DNA of 64,000 bases from Hypericum androsaemum (Eukaryota > Streptophyta > Magnoliopsida > Malpighiales > Hypericaceae). Positions 34,173 to 45,470 of the stretch are shown here, piece after piece. The notes beneath the pieces were generated by a model. It saw nothing but the letters and a program-made list of their open reading frames with translations, was not told the origin of the DNA and did not search any database. The stretch is from assembly GCA_963995505.1 (NCBI GenBank), contig OZ023187.1:5401501-5465500 (forward strand). The letters run 5' to 3'. Position numbers and translations under genes: made by a program. Position 1 is the stretch's first letter. Each line of letters begins with the position of its first letter.

Positions 34173-35494
34173 ATGTTTGTGCCAATATTTGTGGCATTTG
34201 CAGCAGGCCTTCTCGGGTGGACTTATCACGCGCTGAGGCCTCCTCCTCCCAAGATATGCGGATCACCTAATGGTCCTCCGGTGACTTCTCCGAGGGTCAA
34301 GCTCAGCGATGGCCGACACCTGGCTTACCGAGAGGCAGGAGTTCCGAAGGAGGAAGCCATGTATAAAGTGATTGTGGTTCATGGTTTTGACAGTTCAAAG
34401 GATCTGCACTTACCTATTCCTGAGGTAAATGAGTTATAATGCTACTCGGTGTCTAATGGCTAACTAACTGTCTAAGTCCACTTTGCAGGTCCTCTACTGG
34501 ATAATGTTGACTTTTTTTGTGCTTTTGATTCTCAGGAACTTGTGAAAGAGTTGAGGATATATTTCCTCTTTTTCGACAGATCGGGTTATGGTGAGAGTGA
34601 TCCGTATCCATCACGGTCGGTGAAAAGTGAAGCATATGACATTCAAGAACTTGCAGACAAATTGCAGGTTGGAGCTAAGTTTTATGTAATTGGACTCTCC
34701 ATGGGAGCATATCCTATATATGGTTGCCTCAAGTACATACCTCACAGGCATGATTCTTCAACGCTGTGAACCTGCTAGTTCTTCTCTCCCGTGATATCCA
34801 GACAAGCTCATCCATTACGTTTTCTGCAGGCTCTCTGGCGCTGGCTTGATCGGTCCATTTATTCACTACTGGTGGCCTCGTGTTCCCGCTGATTTTTCGA
34901 AGAGGTGCTTGCGGAAGCTTCCTGCATCTGACCGGAGGACATTCCGCGTAGCACATTATGCACCTTGGTTGTTTCACTGGTGGATGACCCAAAAATGGTT
35001 TACTTCTTTGAGCTTTCTGGCAGGGAGTATGGCAGTTTGGTGTCCCCCGGACAGGGAGATACTCTCGACGTTGGTAACTCCTGGAGAGGTACTTTCTCAT
35101 CCTATTTTCAAAGTTGCTAATCCACAGCATGCAGTGAAATAAACCATCTTCATGTCTGGTGATTCTAGCAGTAACATACTGGCTTTTTCGCGATGCAATG
35201 CAGGAAAAGATTCGACAGCAAGGCATTCATGAGTCATTGTACCGGGACATAATAGCCGCCTACGGGAAATGGGAGTTCGACCCGCTTGACCTGACCAATC
35301 CATTCCCTGGTAACGAGGGATCGGTCCACATTTGGCAAGGCCTGGAAGACAGAATCATCCCAAAGGAGATGACCCGGTATCTGTCGGAGAAGCTTCCTTG
35401 GATCCGCTATCATGAGGTTGCTGGTGCTGGACACTTGATGTTCTTCAAGACTGATGTAATCCAACAAATATTCAGGGACTTTCTGGAGGGTTAG
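34173..35494 (+). CDS. Alpha/beta-hydrolase A, 337 aa
   Basis: Coding exons 34173-34424 (252), 34536-34747 (212), 34830-35088 (259), 35204-35494 (291); total 1014 nt. An N-terminal hydrophobic stretch (MFVPIFVAFAAGLLGWTYHA) suggests a membrane anchor or signal. The alpha/beta-hydrolase core follows: oxyanion-type VVHGFD near 70, FDRSGYGESD (97-106), nucleophile Ser139 in GLSMG, acid Asp290 in EDRII, base His318 in GAGHL. Intron 2 starts with GC (CACAG|GCATGA), not GT. The family is common in plants (At1g74300-like); substrates are unknown. The ATG is two bases after an AG acceptor, so a 5'UTR exon precedes. It is nearly identical to hydrolase C and faces hydrolase B tail to tail. Confidence 0.9.
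34748..34829 (+). other. GC-AG intron of hydrolase A
   Basis: The 82-bp intron begins GCATGA and ends TCTGCAG. Exon lengths on its 5' side (212 nt) are identical in all three paralogues when GC donors are accepted, and the frame (Arg codon split AG|G) only works this way. Confidence 0.8.
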
Positions 35495-35972
35495 CTTCTT
35501 TCACAGAGTAGTTAATCCTGGAGGTTTGAGTCATGAGCCTCAACTAGTCTTTACAAATAGTCAGCCATATATGTATGGAATCCATGTGCTTAAAACGGCA
35601 ACTGGTCGCATGGAAAAATCGAATATGGTCTTAATATTAATATGACATGATATTTCAAATATTGAACACCTACATAAATTTCTGTCATTCTGCCCTTTAA
35701 AATGCAGGGTTTCAAATCTGCAGCAAGTAGCTAAAGCTCATTGCAGAGTAATTTTCATACAAGTTGCAGACCATTGGCACACCTGTACATCCTCGCACAC
35801 ACAGGAGAAAGAATTCTATTCACTTCAACCTATACCAATAAATGATGCACTGTGAAGTTGTTCGAGCGGAAAATTATCGCGAATTTTACATGCAACATAA
35901 GCATGCATGTGTTGACTCTCACTAAAAGACCATTCTGCAGCAACCATCTGAACAACAATCAATCATCAGTAA
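35495..35972. other. Convergent spacer between hydrolases A and B
   Basis: The two genes end facing each other 478 bp apart. The stretch should hold both 3'UTRs. No gene is seen. Confidence 0.6.
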
Positions 35973-37328
35973 CTATGGATGTACTTGGCCCAATGTAACA
36001 GGTTCTTCTCCAAGCACAAGAGCCCTTAGAACGGCTTCACATAGCCCGCTATAGTGCACGATTAGATGCCCGCCACCAGGAACTTCATGACATTGTATCC
36101 AGGGTAATTTTCCTGAAATAAACCTTTGAAGCTCAACAGGGACAACCCTGTCTTCGTAACCAATGAAGATGTGGACATTACTCTTATCCTGCTGGAAGGG
36201 ATTGGCTAAATCTGTCGGATCGAAGTCCCAATCTCCAAATCCGACCATAAAATCGTTACGTAGAGTATCAAAGACCTCGCGTTCTTTTAACTTATCCTGC
36301 AGTTAGGGAGACGCATAGCTGAGTCAAAATCTTGATACAATGTTAACTATCTGATCATCAAACAATAGGAATGTTTGTCAAATTACCTGGCTAAGCATTG
36401 GGAACCCGGCTATCTTCTTCAGAATCTCGATGTCGTTCGGGTTAAAGAATACTGGATTCTTTTCAAGAACAGAAGAAGAAGGAAGCCACTTCTGAGTAAC
36501 CCACCAGTGCATTATCCCAGGAGCATACTTTGAGAACCAGAGTGACAGCTGAACAAGTTTCCTCCGGTAATCATCCCGAATCAAACTTTTCGGAAGAGAC
36601 GGCCAACGATAATTGACAACTGGTACAATTAGTGCAGCACCTGCTAACCTGTACAAGTTGCTGTCAGAGATAAGGAACAATAATACATTGTGATTGAGGC
36701 AAAGTCGAAAGTTCCGGTAGTTTTTGCCTGTCTGGAATGTGCTTGAGGCAGCTCCATATCGGGTATGATCCAAGCGAAACACCAATCACATAAAACTTTG
36801 TTCCCAGCTGCAAATGATCAGCAAGTTCTTCGATATCAGTTGCTTCGCTCTTTACTGTTCTCTTCGGATTTGGATCACTTTCTCCATACCCCGCCCGGTC
36901 GAAATGCAACATACATATCCCCAACTCCTCTATCAATTCCTGAAAGCTAAACCAATGTGAAATTCACTTCCTTTGACTGTGCAAAGGAAGACTTCAAAGC
37001 ACTTACCCTCCCCTGACCCGGCACCAAAACATTTCGATTCGAGTCGAAAGCTCGGCGCTTCAACCACCAACAGGTATGTTATCCATCATAAAGCAACCTC
37101 TACAGCCACTACAAAGGAGATACAAGAAAAGGGTATGTGTCTTTGTACCTGGGGAGCAAGAAAGTTCATCTCTTTGGAGCTACCAAAGCCATGGACAATG
37201 ATGATCTTGTGCTTGGCCTTGTTCTTTGGGACTCCATTCTCAACATAAGCCAGGTGCCTCCCATCAGAGAGCCTGATCCTTGGAGTTGGAGGAGGAGCAT
37301 CAACAGGGTGGTGGCCTGGTTCCTCCAT
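35973..37328 (-). CDS. Alpha/beta-hydrolase B, 325 aa
   Basis: Exons 37149-37328 (180 coding), 36728-36939 (212), 36387-36648 (262), 35973-36296 (324); total 978 nt. Nucleophile Ser115 in GVSLG, acid Asp267 in YEDRVV, base His295 in GGGHL. It is more diverged than A and C, with an N-terminus (MEEPGHHPVDAPPPTPRI) lacking their hydrophobic anchor, so it is probably soluble. The start is the first ATG after a strong acceptor (TTCTTCCCCAG|GG), implying an upstream 5'UTR exon; an alternative ATG at 37376 would read through that acceptor. Intron 2 begins GC (GACAG|GCAAAA), as in A and C. Confidence 0.86.
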
Positions 37329-37726
37329 CCCTGGGGAAGAAGAAAAAAAACCAAAGTCAGATCTAGCTAACTCCATTTATACCACATGTTTGTTGTCCAT
37401 GTTCAGACCCCACCCCACCCCTCATAAATTTAAAAAAATGGCAGAAATGCTGACTTGGCTCTCCAGAAATGATGTGCTGGATGAGACCAGGAATCCAATT
37501 ATGAGGATGTTTTGTGGGATTATAATTATTTTCTTTCCCTCCCTTTGTTGTTGTTATTTTGATTAGTATAATATAAGATGATAGCTGTTTAATTAGCTAC
37601 AGCTTAGAGGCATCAGCAGCAGTTTGACCTTCCTTGCATAATTTATGCAGCTGTTGCTGTTGTTTTTGGTGTTGCTTGCTTGCAAACTTTAACTCTCTTA
37701 GATATTTCATGTGGGTGACTTTTTTC
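37329..37726 (-). promoter_or_regulatory. 5' region of hydrolase B
   Basis: Bases 37633-37696 resemble 44669-44732 upstream of hydrolase C at about 85% by eye (tgcataat ... gctg ... tgtttttggtgttgct). Both lie on the 5' side of their gene, so this is probably shared ancestral promoter or leader sequence. Confidence 0.45.
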
Positions 37727-38228
37727 CAAGGTTTTTATAAACGACTCGGATAGCGATCCGCTATTGTCTCCAGGTCATGGTCAGACCGGTTAGAATGCCG
37801 GTCGGATTGGCAATTTTTTATATTTAATAAATATATTTTTATTAATATTTTAATTACTCATACTCCACTACCCAACCCTATACTTCGGTTACTCTTTCCA
37901 AAAAAATAAATAGGTACAACTTTTTCTCTCTTTTTTTGACCCACTATAACCTTGAAATCTTAAAAAATAAGAAAATCCCACCAAAATCAAAAACCCGAAT
38001 AGAAAAAAGCTTGATTTTTTGACCCACCATCAAGAAAATCCTTATTTTTGGTTAAACTTTACCAACCAGAAAATACGGGGTCAAAAATTTGGTCGAACTA
38101 ACCGGTCTAACCATTTTTTTGGCGGTTCGTATGATTGGCAGTTTTTTACCAAACCTGGTACGCTGTTCGTACCAAATTATGGTCCGACCAATCCGACCAC
38201 TGGTCAGACTGCATATTTTAAAACCTTG
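37727..38228. mobile_element. hAT-type MITE, about 502 bp
   Basis: Ends CAAGGTTTTTATAAACG and, read in reverse, CAAGGTTTTAAAATATG. Flanked by a perfect 8-bp duplication cttttttc (37719-37726 and 38229-38236), the size made by hAT transposases. No transposase is encoded. It contains motifs like gaccggtt and ggtcggattgg near both ends, extending the inverted similarity. Confidence 0.8.
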
Positions 38229-38236
38229 CTTTTTTC

Positions 38237-39130
38237 CCTTCCTCTTAATTGCCGGCTTGTCCTGAATTTATTTTAATTTTTCAGCTCTTTCTCTCCCTCT
38301 CCCTCTCTAGTCTCTATCACCAGATGTTGAGTCCATCCTCTATGGGTTTGATTTTGAAGGCCCAAACTATTTTGCCTGGGTTAGATTTGGATATTCCCTT
38401 AGCAGCAGAAAGATTTGGGTATTCCTTTATTAGGCAAAAGCATTTTGGCATATTTAGATTGGAGTGATTTAATGAGCCTCTCCTGAGTTTTTTTTGGTGG
38501 AAATGACTCAATGAGCCTCTCCTGAGTTGTGGCTTATTAATTGCATTTTCTTGTCCAAACAATTATATCTCAAAATTTATTGAGTCAATTACTTCGAGTT
38601 AACTTGGACAAGATTTCATTTTATGAAAAAATAAACTCAAATTTAATACATCTGATTAAAATATAACAATGGCCGGCTTATTTAGTTGTATTGTTATTGC
38701 TTTTCATTATGGATGCCAAACTAGGGTGTGGCGAATAGTCAATCCCCCATAAAGTTATGTTGGCTGAATGGAATATGGATTTGGATTCAAGTTTTTTTTA
38801 ATTACAATTTTTTGATTGAATTTTGGGAAGGCGTGCTTTATTTTGATTGAATTTTGTGACATCAGATTCTCTCTCCACATTTTGTGGACCCATGTATGCC
38901 TCACAAGTCATATGTTGTGTGAAGGACGTTTGTCCTACGATGTGACGGCACTGGTTCGCAGGTGTAACTCGATGTTAATTAAAAATTCACTTTCTTCAAA
39001 AATTCACATGATGTGTGTCCTTTTGAAGGTAAAAAAAGGAAAAGATTGAACTCTCAAATACGGTTGTTCAGGCGACTTATTTCTGCAATGAATATTTGTA
39101 GGTTCATATTCGAGGGACCAACTTCTTGTT
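38237..39130. other. Spacer
   Basis: No gene is seen. A 28-bp direct repeat (aatgagcctctcctgagtt type) occurs near 38473 and 38511. Confidence 0.45.
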
Positions 39131-39655
39131 GGACCTCTACAAGTTTCTTGGATGGCGCCTTTGAAGAGAATCCTAAAGCTCAATTACGATGCATCGTGGA
39201 CGGAGGCTTCTTCTTTATCCGGGATCGCCGTGATTGCCTGGAACTATAAGGGCTTCGCTGTTGTAGGTCAGATGGATGTCGTTATGACTGGTTCGCCTTT
39301 GGAGGCGGAACTCCAGGCTATTGCCTTAGCTTTGAATCTCGTCCAGAAGTCGTTTGGGAATGTGGATACCTTGTTGGAAACCGACTGCCAACTTGCGTTT
39401 TCGTTCATTCAAGACATCAATTTCCAACATCAATTTCCAACCTTTCAGGATAATTGAATCTCTTGTCAGAGATATTCGCCAGTTGCTTCTTTCCTTACCA
39501 AGATGTAAACTTTCTCTAATCTCTAGGGTGCAAAATTTTGATGTGAACTGGATTTGCTAGCAGGTTATACTAGATTTTCTTCCATGTAATTGGCTCATTC
39601 ATCACCCAACTGAGTTGGATGTTCTTTTGTATGCTAATTTCTCAACTTGATCTAT
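39130..39655 (+). pseudogene. LINE-type RNase H domain relic
   Basis: From 39152 the frame reads WMAPLKRILKLNYDASW, then SGIAVIAWNYKGFAVVG, SPLEAELQAIALALNL and LLETDCQLAFSFI. These are the ordered motifs of the RVT_3 RNase H domain found at the end of plant L1-type non-LTR retrotransposons and in related host genes. After about 39440 the match shifts frame (ESLVRDIRQLLLSLPRCKLS ...) and meets stops near 39558. The catalytic acids D (NYDAS), E (EAEL) and D (ETDC) are visible. No RT domain precedes it, so it is a truncated, dead copy. Confidence 0.7.
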
Positions 39656-40380
39656 ACTTATATACGAAGGTGGTCATTTTTTCCTTAAAAAAAGGAAAAG
39701 ATGTTGAAGATCTCTTTGTTGGGTTTTTAATTTTGCATGTTGATTCTGAATTTCATGGTCAATAAAATTAGGTCTATGAATTACTACAGTTTAAATGATG
39801 GATTTGGACGAAACTGGACGACTAATTTGGTATGTGGTGCCACCAACCCAATTATCATCATATTCCCACTGAATTTTTACAGCAAATAGATACATTGTAG
39901 TGCAAAGTGATATAGACCCATTTTTCTTAATTTTTTTGCATTTTGTCAGATTTTATTTAAGTCATTCTTTCCGTAATATTTTTAATTCAAATTTGAAACT
40001 TTTTAAAAATAATTGGCCTAGAAACTTTACATTGATTAGAACATTTTTAGTACAATTTTGAGTGAAACAACAACACTTAGGATGATAGATACTCTCACAT
40101 GATCCACTAGTACATTGCCAAATTACATAATTGAGATGTTGTTCGTCTTAGTTCAGGTATCAATTCTTAGAGTTAAATTAATCTATGTACAAGAGTTAGC
40201 GCTTGCCAAACTGATGATTGCAAGTTCACTATAAGATTACATAACGTTGCACACACGGTACAATTAGGAGCGGGACTCCAATCGATGTTATCTCGAGTTA
40301 GTAGCCTTTTAGGAAAAATATGTTCAAGACATGCTTAAACAATAGCGTGTGTATATATATATATAAGATGTGCAGAAATT
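39656..40380. other. Spacer
   Basis: No gene is seen. Bases 39786-39850 resemble 50620-50725 (gatgatggatt ... ttggtatgtggt ... ccaccaacc), a possible trace of local duplication. A short TA microsatellite lies near 40352-40365. Confidence 0.4.
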
Positions 40381-40392
40381 CAAACATCTTCA

Positions 40393-40404
40393 TAGTATCA
40401 GAGC
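40393..40404 (+). other. Primer-binding-site-like motif of a TRIM-like relic
   Basis: Reads tagtatcagagc, one base off TGGTATCAGAGC, followed about 110 bp later by a polypurine tract (tttgaggggg) and TGTTGGAGGG. This spacing is typical of terminal-repeat retrotransposons in miniature. Confidence 0.55.
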
Positions 40405-40520
40405 CAATTGCTCTAAGGAGCTCATGGCCTGTTGTGCTCGCACAGCCCGCCTTTGAAAGCACGAGAGGTAGTGTGAAGTGCGTGTAAACTTCAGCTCGAT
40501 GGACTTTGTTTGAGGGGGCG

Positions 40521-40690
40521 TGTTGGAGGGAATCTCATATCGGAAATTGCAACTGAGTTGGGCCTGTTTATAAGTGTGGATGATCAACTTATTTACTACC
40601 TTAAGTGTGTATTTTTTAAGACATAAACAATAGCTGATAGAGTCTATAAATATGTTCCACCAACAACAAACAAAAAACTTTAGTTAGAAG
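40521..40690 (+). mobile_element. TRIM-like 3' LTR remnant
   Basis: Starts TGTTGGAGGGAATCTCATAT right after the purine tract tgagggggcg. The upstream partner (about 40230-40385) is only weakly similar (aagacat...aaacaatagc shared), so the element is old. The right end is not defined. Confidence 0.45.
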
Positions 40691-41586
40691 ATCGGAACAA
40701 GATCTAATTTTAAATTGAGACGTCCTTAAGTGGGTGTACTAATTTCTTAAATAGGACATAATGTTGAGACCATATTCGATTTTTCCGTGTGAGCAGTTGC
40801 CGTTCAAACACGTTTTGAAGCACATGAACTTGCGTGATCAATTTGCACATGCTGTAGTTTATTAATTAGCCACTTCGTAAACAGCAATGATTAATTGGAA
40901 TTCCAAGGGAAAAAAATATTTTTTCTGTTGGTAATTGAAAGTTGGGTTAAATACACTTGAAATCTTATAGAAATACGCCCCAAATTATTCAAAACACTAA
41001 AAAAATCATCATATTAAAAAATCTATTATATCTTTCCTAACGAATTTAAAACCTTCAAAATTAAAAATCGATTTCCCTTTCACCTACCTCTCTCTTGGTA
41101 GTAACCGGGTAATGGTTGATTAACACGCTTCGACCAAAATTTTGTTGATTAATGAAAGGTTAGGGCATTTTTTTAGAACTTTCGTACCATTACGAAAAAA
41201 TTTCTGTATTCGATATTTTAAGATGTGTATTAGATATTCGGATTAAGATTTTTTGAAAATATTTGATATTCGAGATTTGCATCTGCAATATCTGTATATT
41301 TTTTCTCATCTAGTTGATATGATAGCAATAAATTGTTATATAAACAATGTAAATGAAACAAACATAAATAATTATTTATATTTTGGAATCCATATATATA
41401 CACACACACGGGTGACTATTGTCTTAAGTTCTCATGTGACCTTCCATCTCGATTATACACTGCCATGAAGATAATCAGATATAGCATCAGACTATTTTAG
41501 GATTCAAACCCCGGACCTAACCTAAACCCTCTTAGGCCTTATAAAGATTAGTTAAGGCTCATGACTCAACCTCCAGGTGAAAGAAG
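40691..41586. other. Spacer, 3' flank of hydrolase C
   Basis: No gene is seen. AT-rich, with a short (ta)(ca) microsatellite near 41390-41410. Confidence 0.5.
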
Positions 41587-42867
41587 CTAGCCCACCAGAA
41601 GTTCCCTGAGTATTTGTTGGCAAACATCAGCCCTCATGAACATCAAGTGTCCAGCATCTTCAACCTCATGATAGCGAATCCAAGGAAGTTTCTCCGACAG
41701 ATACCGGTTCATCTCCTTTGGAATGATTCTGTCTTCTTTGCCTTGCCAAATGTGGACTGATCCCTCGTTACCAGGGAACGGATTGGTCAGGTCCAGCGGG
41801 TCGAACTCCCATTTCGCGTAGCCTGCTAGTATGTCCCGGTACAAGGACTCGTGTTCGCCTTGCTGTCGAATCTTTTCCTGCGTCAGGATCACGAAAAACC
41901 GGTGTTACTGCTAGAATCATTAGACATGATGATGGTTTCTCTGCATACTGTGAAATGGATGAAGAAACTACCTGTCCAACACTTGGAGTTCCTGCCGAAT
42001 TCGAGAGGATCTCGATGTCCGGGGGAGAAAAAATCGCCATATTCCCTGCCATTATGCTCAAAGAGGTAAACCATTTTTGGGTCATCCACCAGTAGAACAA
42101 CCAAGGTGCATAATGTGCTACATGGAATGTCCTCTGGTCGGCTGCAGGAAGCTTCCGCAAGCACATCTTCGATATATCAGCGGGAACACGAGGCCACCAG
42201 TAGTGAACGAATGGAACGACCAACGCAGCGCCAGCGAGCCTGCAGAAAACGTAACACGGATGAGCTTGTCGGATCACGAGAGAGAGCAGAGAATTAGCCG
42301 GTTCGCGCAGAGTTGAAGCATCGTGCCTGTTCGGTATGTACTTGAGGCAACCATATACAGGGTACCCTCCCATGGAGAATCCAATTACATAAAATTTAGA
42401 TCCAATCTGCAATTTGTCTGCAAGTTCTTGAATGTCATATGCTTCGCTTTTCACCGATCGAGATGGATCCGGATCACTCTCTCCGTAGCCCGCTCTGTCG
42501 AAAAAGAGGAAATATATCCTCAACTCTTCCACAAGTTCCTGTGAACCAAAAGCAGAAAACCAATTAACATAATCCAGTAGATATCTCATATCTGAACAAA
42601 AACTAACTCATTTACCTCAGGGACGGGTAAGTACAGATCCTTTGAGCCGTCGAAACCATGAACCACGATCACTTTGTACATGGCTTCCTCCTTCGGAACT
42701 CCCATCTCGCGGTAAGCCAGGTGTCGGCCATCGCTGAGCTTGACCCTGGGAGAAGTCACCGGAGGACCGTTAGGCGATCCGCATATCTTGGGAGGAGGAG
42801 GCCTCAGCGCGTGATAAGTCCACCCGAGAAGGCCTGCTGCAAATGCCACAAATATTGGCACAAACAT
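41587..42867 (-). CDS. Alpha/beta-hydrolase C, 340 aa
   Basis: Exons 42616-42867 (252), 42327-42538 (212), 41972-42239 (268), 41587-41877 (291); total 1023 nt. Near-copy of hydrolase A in inverted orientation, with the same hydrophobic N-terminus. Nucleophile Ser139 in GFSMG, acid Asp293 in KEDRII, base His321 in DAGHL. It differs from A by nine extra bases at the end of exon 3. Intron 2 again begins GC (GAACAG|GCACGA). The 5'UTR exon ends at 43849 (CACTCG|GTGGGT), giving a 979-bp first intron that carries tandem duplications. Substrate unknown. Confidence 0.9.
42240..42326 (-). other. GC-AG intron of hydrolase C
   Basis: Begins GCACGA after exon end GAACAG and ends TTCTGCAG, 87 bp. It is homologous to the GC-AG introns of A and B (B: 36649-36727). 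Confidence 0.8.
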
Positions 42868-42989
42868 TGCTGCAAATACAAAGGAGAGCCATTACCAATG
42901 TGTTTCATATTCTGCACTGAAGCTACAATTGGATAAGTGAAGTAGACAAATGCTTAACTTGTCAATTAAAGATAGAACATTCCTATGAG

Positions 42990-43575
42990 AGGAAACATGT
43001 CATAAATACCAAGAAAGGTGAGAGATCAATACCAAACCAAAAGGGCATAGGGATACTGGTTCACTGAACAAATACAAAAGAGCAGGAGCTTAAAAGTTCA
43101 TGAATCAATTGGTCAAGTTGATAAGAGCGTAAAAAATATCATTGAGAGACGTATCTTCATCAGAAAATGGTCTGGCAGTTTTCGACTCTGAATACCAAAA
43201 AAGATTCATGAAGCAAAAGGAAATATGTCATAACTACCAAGAAAGGTGAGAGATCAATACCAAAACAAAAGGGCCTAAGGCTACTGGTTCATTGAGCCAA
43301 TACAAAAGAGTAGGTGCTAAAAGTCCATGAAGAAACAACGAAAGTTGGTCGAGAGACTTGAATTGAGTTCAAGCCTTACGAATGTAAAAGACACCACTGA
43401 GAGACTCGTCTCTCTAAAAAGGATCGAGAGTGCACGACTCTTAATACCAAAAAGGTCTGTGAAGCAAGAGGAAACATGTCATCACTACCAAGAAAAGTGA
43501 GAGATCAATACCAAAACAAAAGGGCCCAATGCTACTGGTTCACTGAACAAATAAATGAGAGTATGAGCTAAAAGT
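42990..43575. repeat. Tandem repeat in intron 1 of hydrolase C
   Basis: Segments starting ggaaacatgtcat / ggaaatatgtcat near 42991, 43219 and 43470 repeat gagagatcaataccaaa ... aaaagggc ... ctactggttca ... ctaaaagtcc. Periods are about 229 and 251 bp, about 2.4 copies. One copy of the same block is present in intron 1 of A (about 33975-34060), so C expanded. Confidence 0.8.
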
Positions 43576-43848
43576 CCAAAAAGATCCAATATTTTGTGTC
43601 CCCAAACAACAAATTCACCATCTCACAAAAAAACAACAACAAATTCACCATATCAACAAGCAACCAATCTCAAGAAGGTAAAAGACACAACCTTTAAGCC
43701 ACACAAAAGCATCAAGTATTGTAAACAAAGCATCCCAAAGATGAAAACTTGAACAAAAGCACAAGAAACCAACCAAAACCCACCTCCAGGAAACCAAAAT
43801 GGAAACCAAAAATGAGCCAAAAAAGGAAAGCAAAAAAAAAAAACCCAC

Positions 43849-43900
43849 CGAGTGGGAAAGAAGATGCTCCACTGCACTGCCACTTGTTGTTGCTCTGGTG
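43849..43900 (-). other. Non-coding 5'UTR exon end of hydrolase C (inferred)
   Basis: Donor CACTCG|GTGGGT on the minus strand at 43849/43848, matching the donor context of hydrolase A at 32024. The exon start is not defined. Confidence 0.5.
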
Positions 43901-44899
43901 GGAGTGTGAGCTCTGGCTCAAGCAGCTGACACCTTCTTTGTTGTTGGTTGAGCCACCTGCCATTCCTCCATTACATAGTTGATTGACTTTGAGTGTGGGC
44001 CCCACTTGTGTAAATTGCGATCGCAGATATTTTCAAAACTCCGGTGGGACATAATTTAATGGAAAAAAATATATTACCAAAAAAAGAGTGCTGTTGGTAT
44101 ACACAATTCTACATTCCGCCCCATAACATACTAATTTGGAAAAATATTTTACTTTGTTTAATTGTGCCTGATTCGTAATTCTTTTTCTTTTGGTACCCTG
44201 TTTGGGGGTTTTTTTTCCCAACGTATGTATAGAAAATTATAAAATTATCCCGAAACTTTTCTTTAAGTATGGTTGTTTTTCTACAGAGTTTACTAAGAAA
44301 TTGTTAGGAAAATGTACGTAATCGAATATACTAATTTTTATTTATGAAAAGTCATTGTGAAATTTTATTCCGTCAAAATATACTATACCCGAGAGCATGA
44401 TATTTAATTTATGAAGGGACCATTTGTATTTGTCTGATATAGTAAAATTTTCCCATTTTAAATGGCTGATTTGACCCTCTGCACTAAATTAAGATTCTAT
44501 AAATCACATCGTAGAGCGACCTCGTAACTAACTGTTCTTATTTGACAAAAATTCCCCAATTGTATTAGTTGTACTTTTGAGTTTTGTCCACATTTTTAAT
44601 AAGTAAAAAATATAATTAGAAAGGAAAATTAAATAAGGGGTGGGGAATACACAAGTCATTCCCACCTGCTTGCATAATATTTTGGAGCTGCTGCTTTTGT
44701 TTTTGGTGTTGCTCGCTTACAAACTTAAACTATACTATCGCATACTATATGATTACAAATCACATTGTTGATTGGAGTGATTGATCGTTTATATCAAAAT
44801 ATCAGCTCCTAAAACCGAATTAAACCCATGCATAAGATAACATGTGTCAAGATGTGGACAACCGAAAAATTGGTGATCGCAACAATTTAGACTTTAGAT
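43901..44899. other. Promoter of hydrolase C and spacer
   Basis: Contains the block 44669-44732 shared with the 5' region of hydrolase B. No gene is seen. Confidence 0.4.
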
Positions 44900-44904
44900 G
44901 GTGG

Positions 44905-45470
44905 TGTAAAGAAACTTGATTCCTTCTTAATAGAGCTCGTAATGAGCAAAGGAAGGAAGGAAGAAATAAATGTGAATATGAGCCAAGAGAGAGATTGGGA
45001 ACTCACTTGTATTCACACTTAATTAGTGAGTAGGGTTACATAAGCAGCTACATATATACTGGTTCAGAAAAGGTAAAATAGGGACCTATCTGAACTATAA
45101 TTAAAACTACTGGGACTAAAAGGACATTATGTACAAAAAGGACAAACTAATTATTAGCCACTAACGGTCTGCACGTATCGTCCTGGGATCCCGTGCCCGA
45201 GGAATATTCCCGGCCTATCTCGCGTGTTTGTCGGCTGATGTGACTCAGCTGATCCTATCCTTCAAGTCACGTGCGTGACTTGAAGCTTCCGCATGCCTTT
45301 CTTTCCTCCAGCTTGATGGGCCTTAATGGGCTCAGTATGAAAAGAAATCTGAGAGGCCCAAAACTTAGAACTTGGAGGAATGACGGGTCCTATTATAGCT
45401 AGCAACTGATTCCCAGCTTCAATTGCATCAAATTCATCCTCGTCTTCCTTGATCAGCTTGATGTTTAATA
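44905..45470 (-). repeat. 3' LTR of the copia element
   Basis: 566-bp direct repeat of 49936-50501. The reading frame of the RNase H tail continues into it (YHGLLNIKLIKEDEDEFD-like). Confidence 0.9.

Noticed and set aside
34729..35226. 165-codon frame antisense to hydrolase A
   Set aside because: Shadow of the real coding exons on the opposite strand; it crosses exon-intron boundaries without motifs.
37329..37376. Upstream ATG at 37376 as the start of hydrolase B
   Set aside because: It would read through a polypyrimidine tract plus CAG acceptor; the ATG at 37328 just after it is more likely. Not fully excluded.
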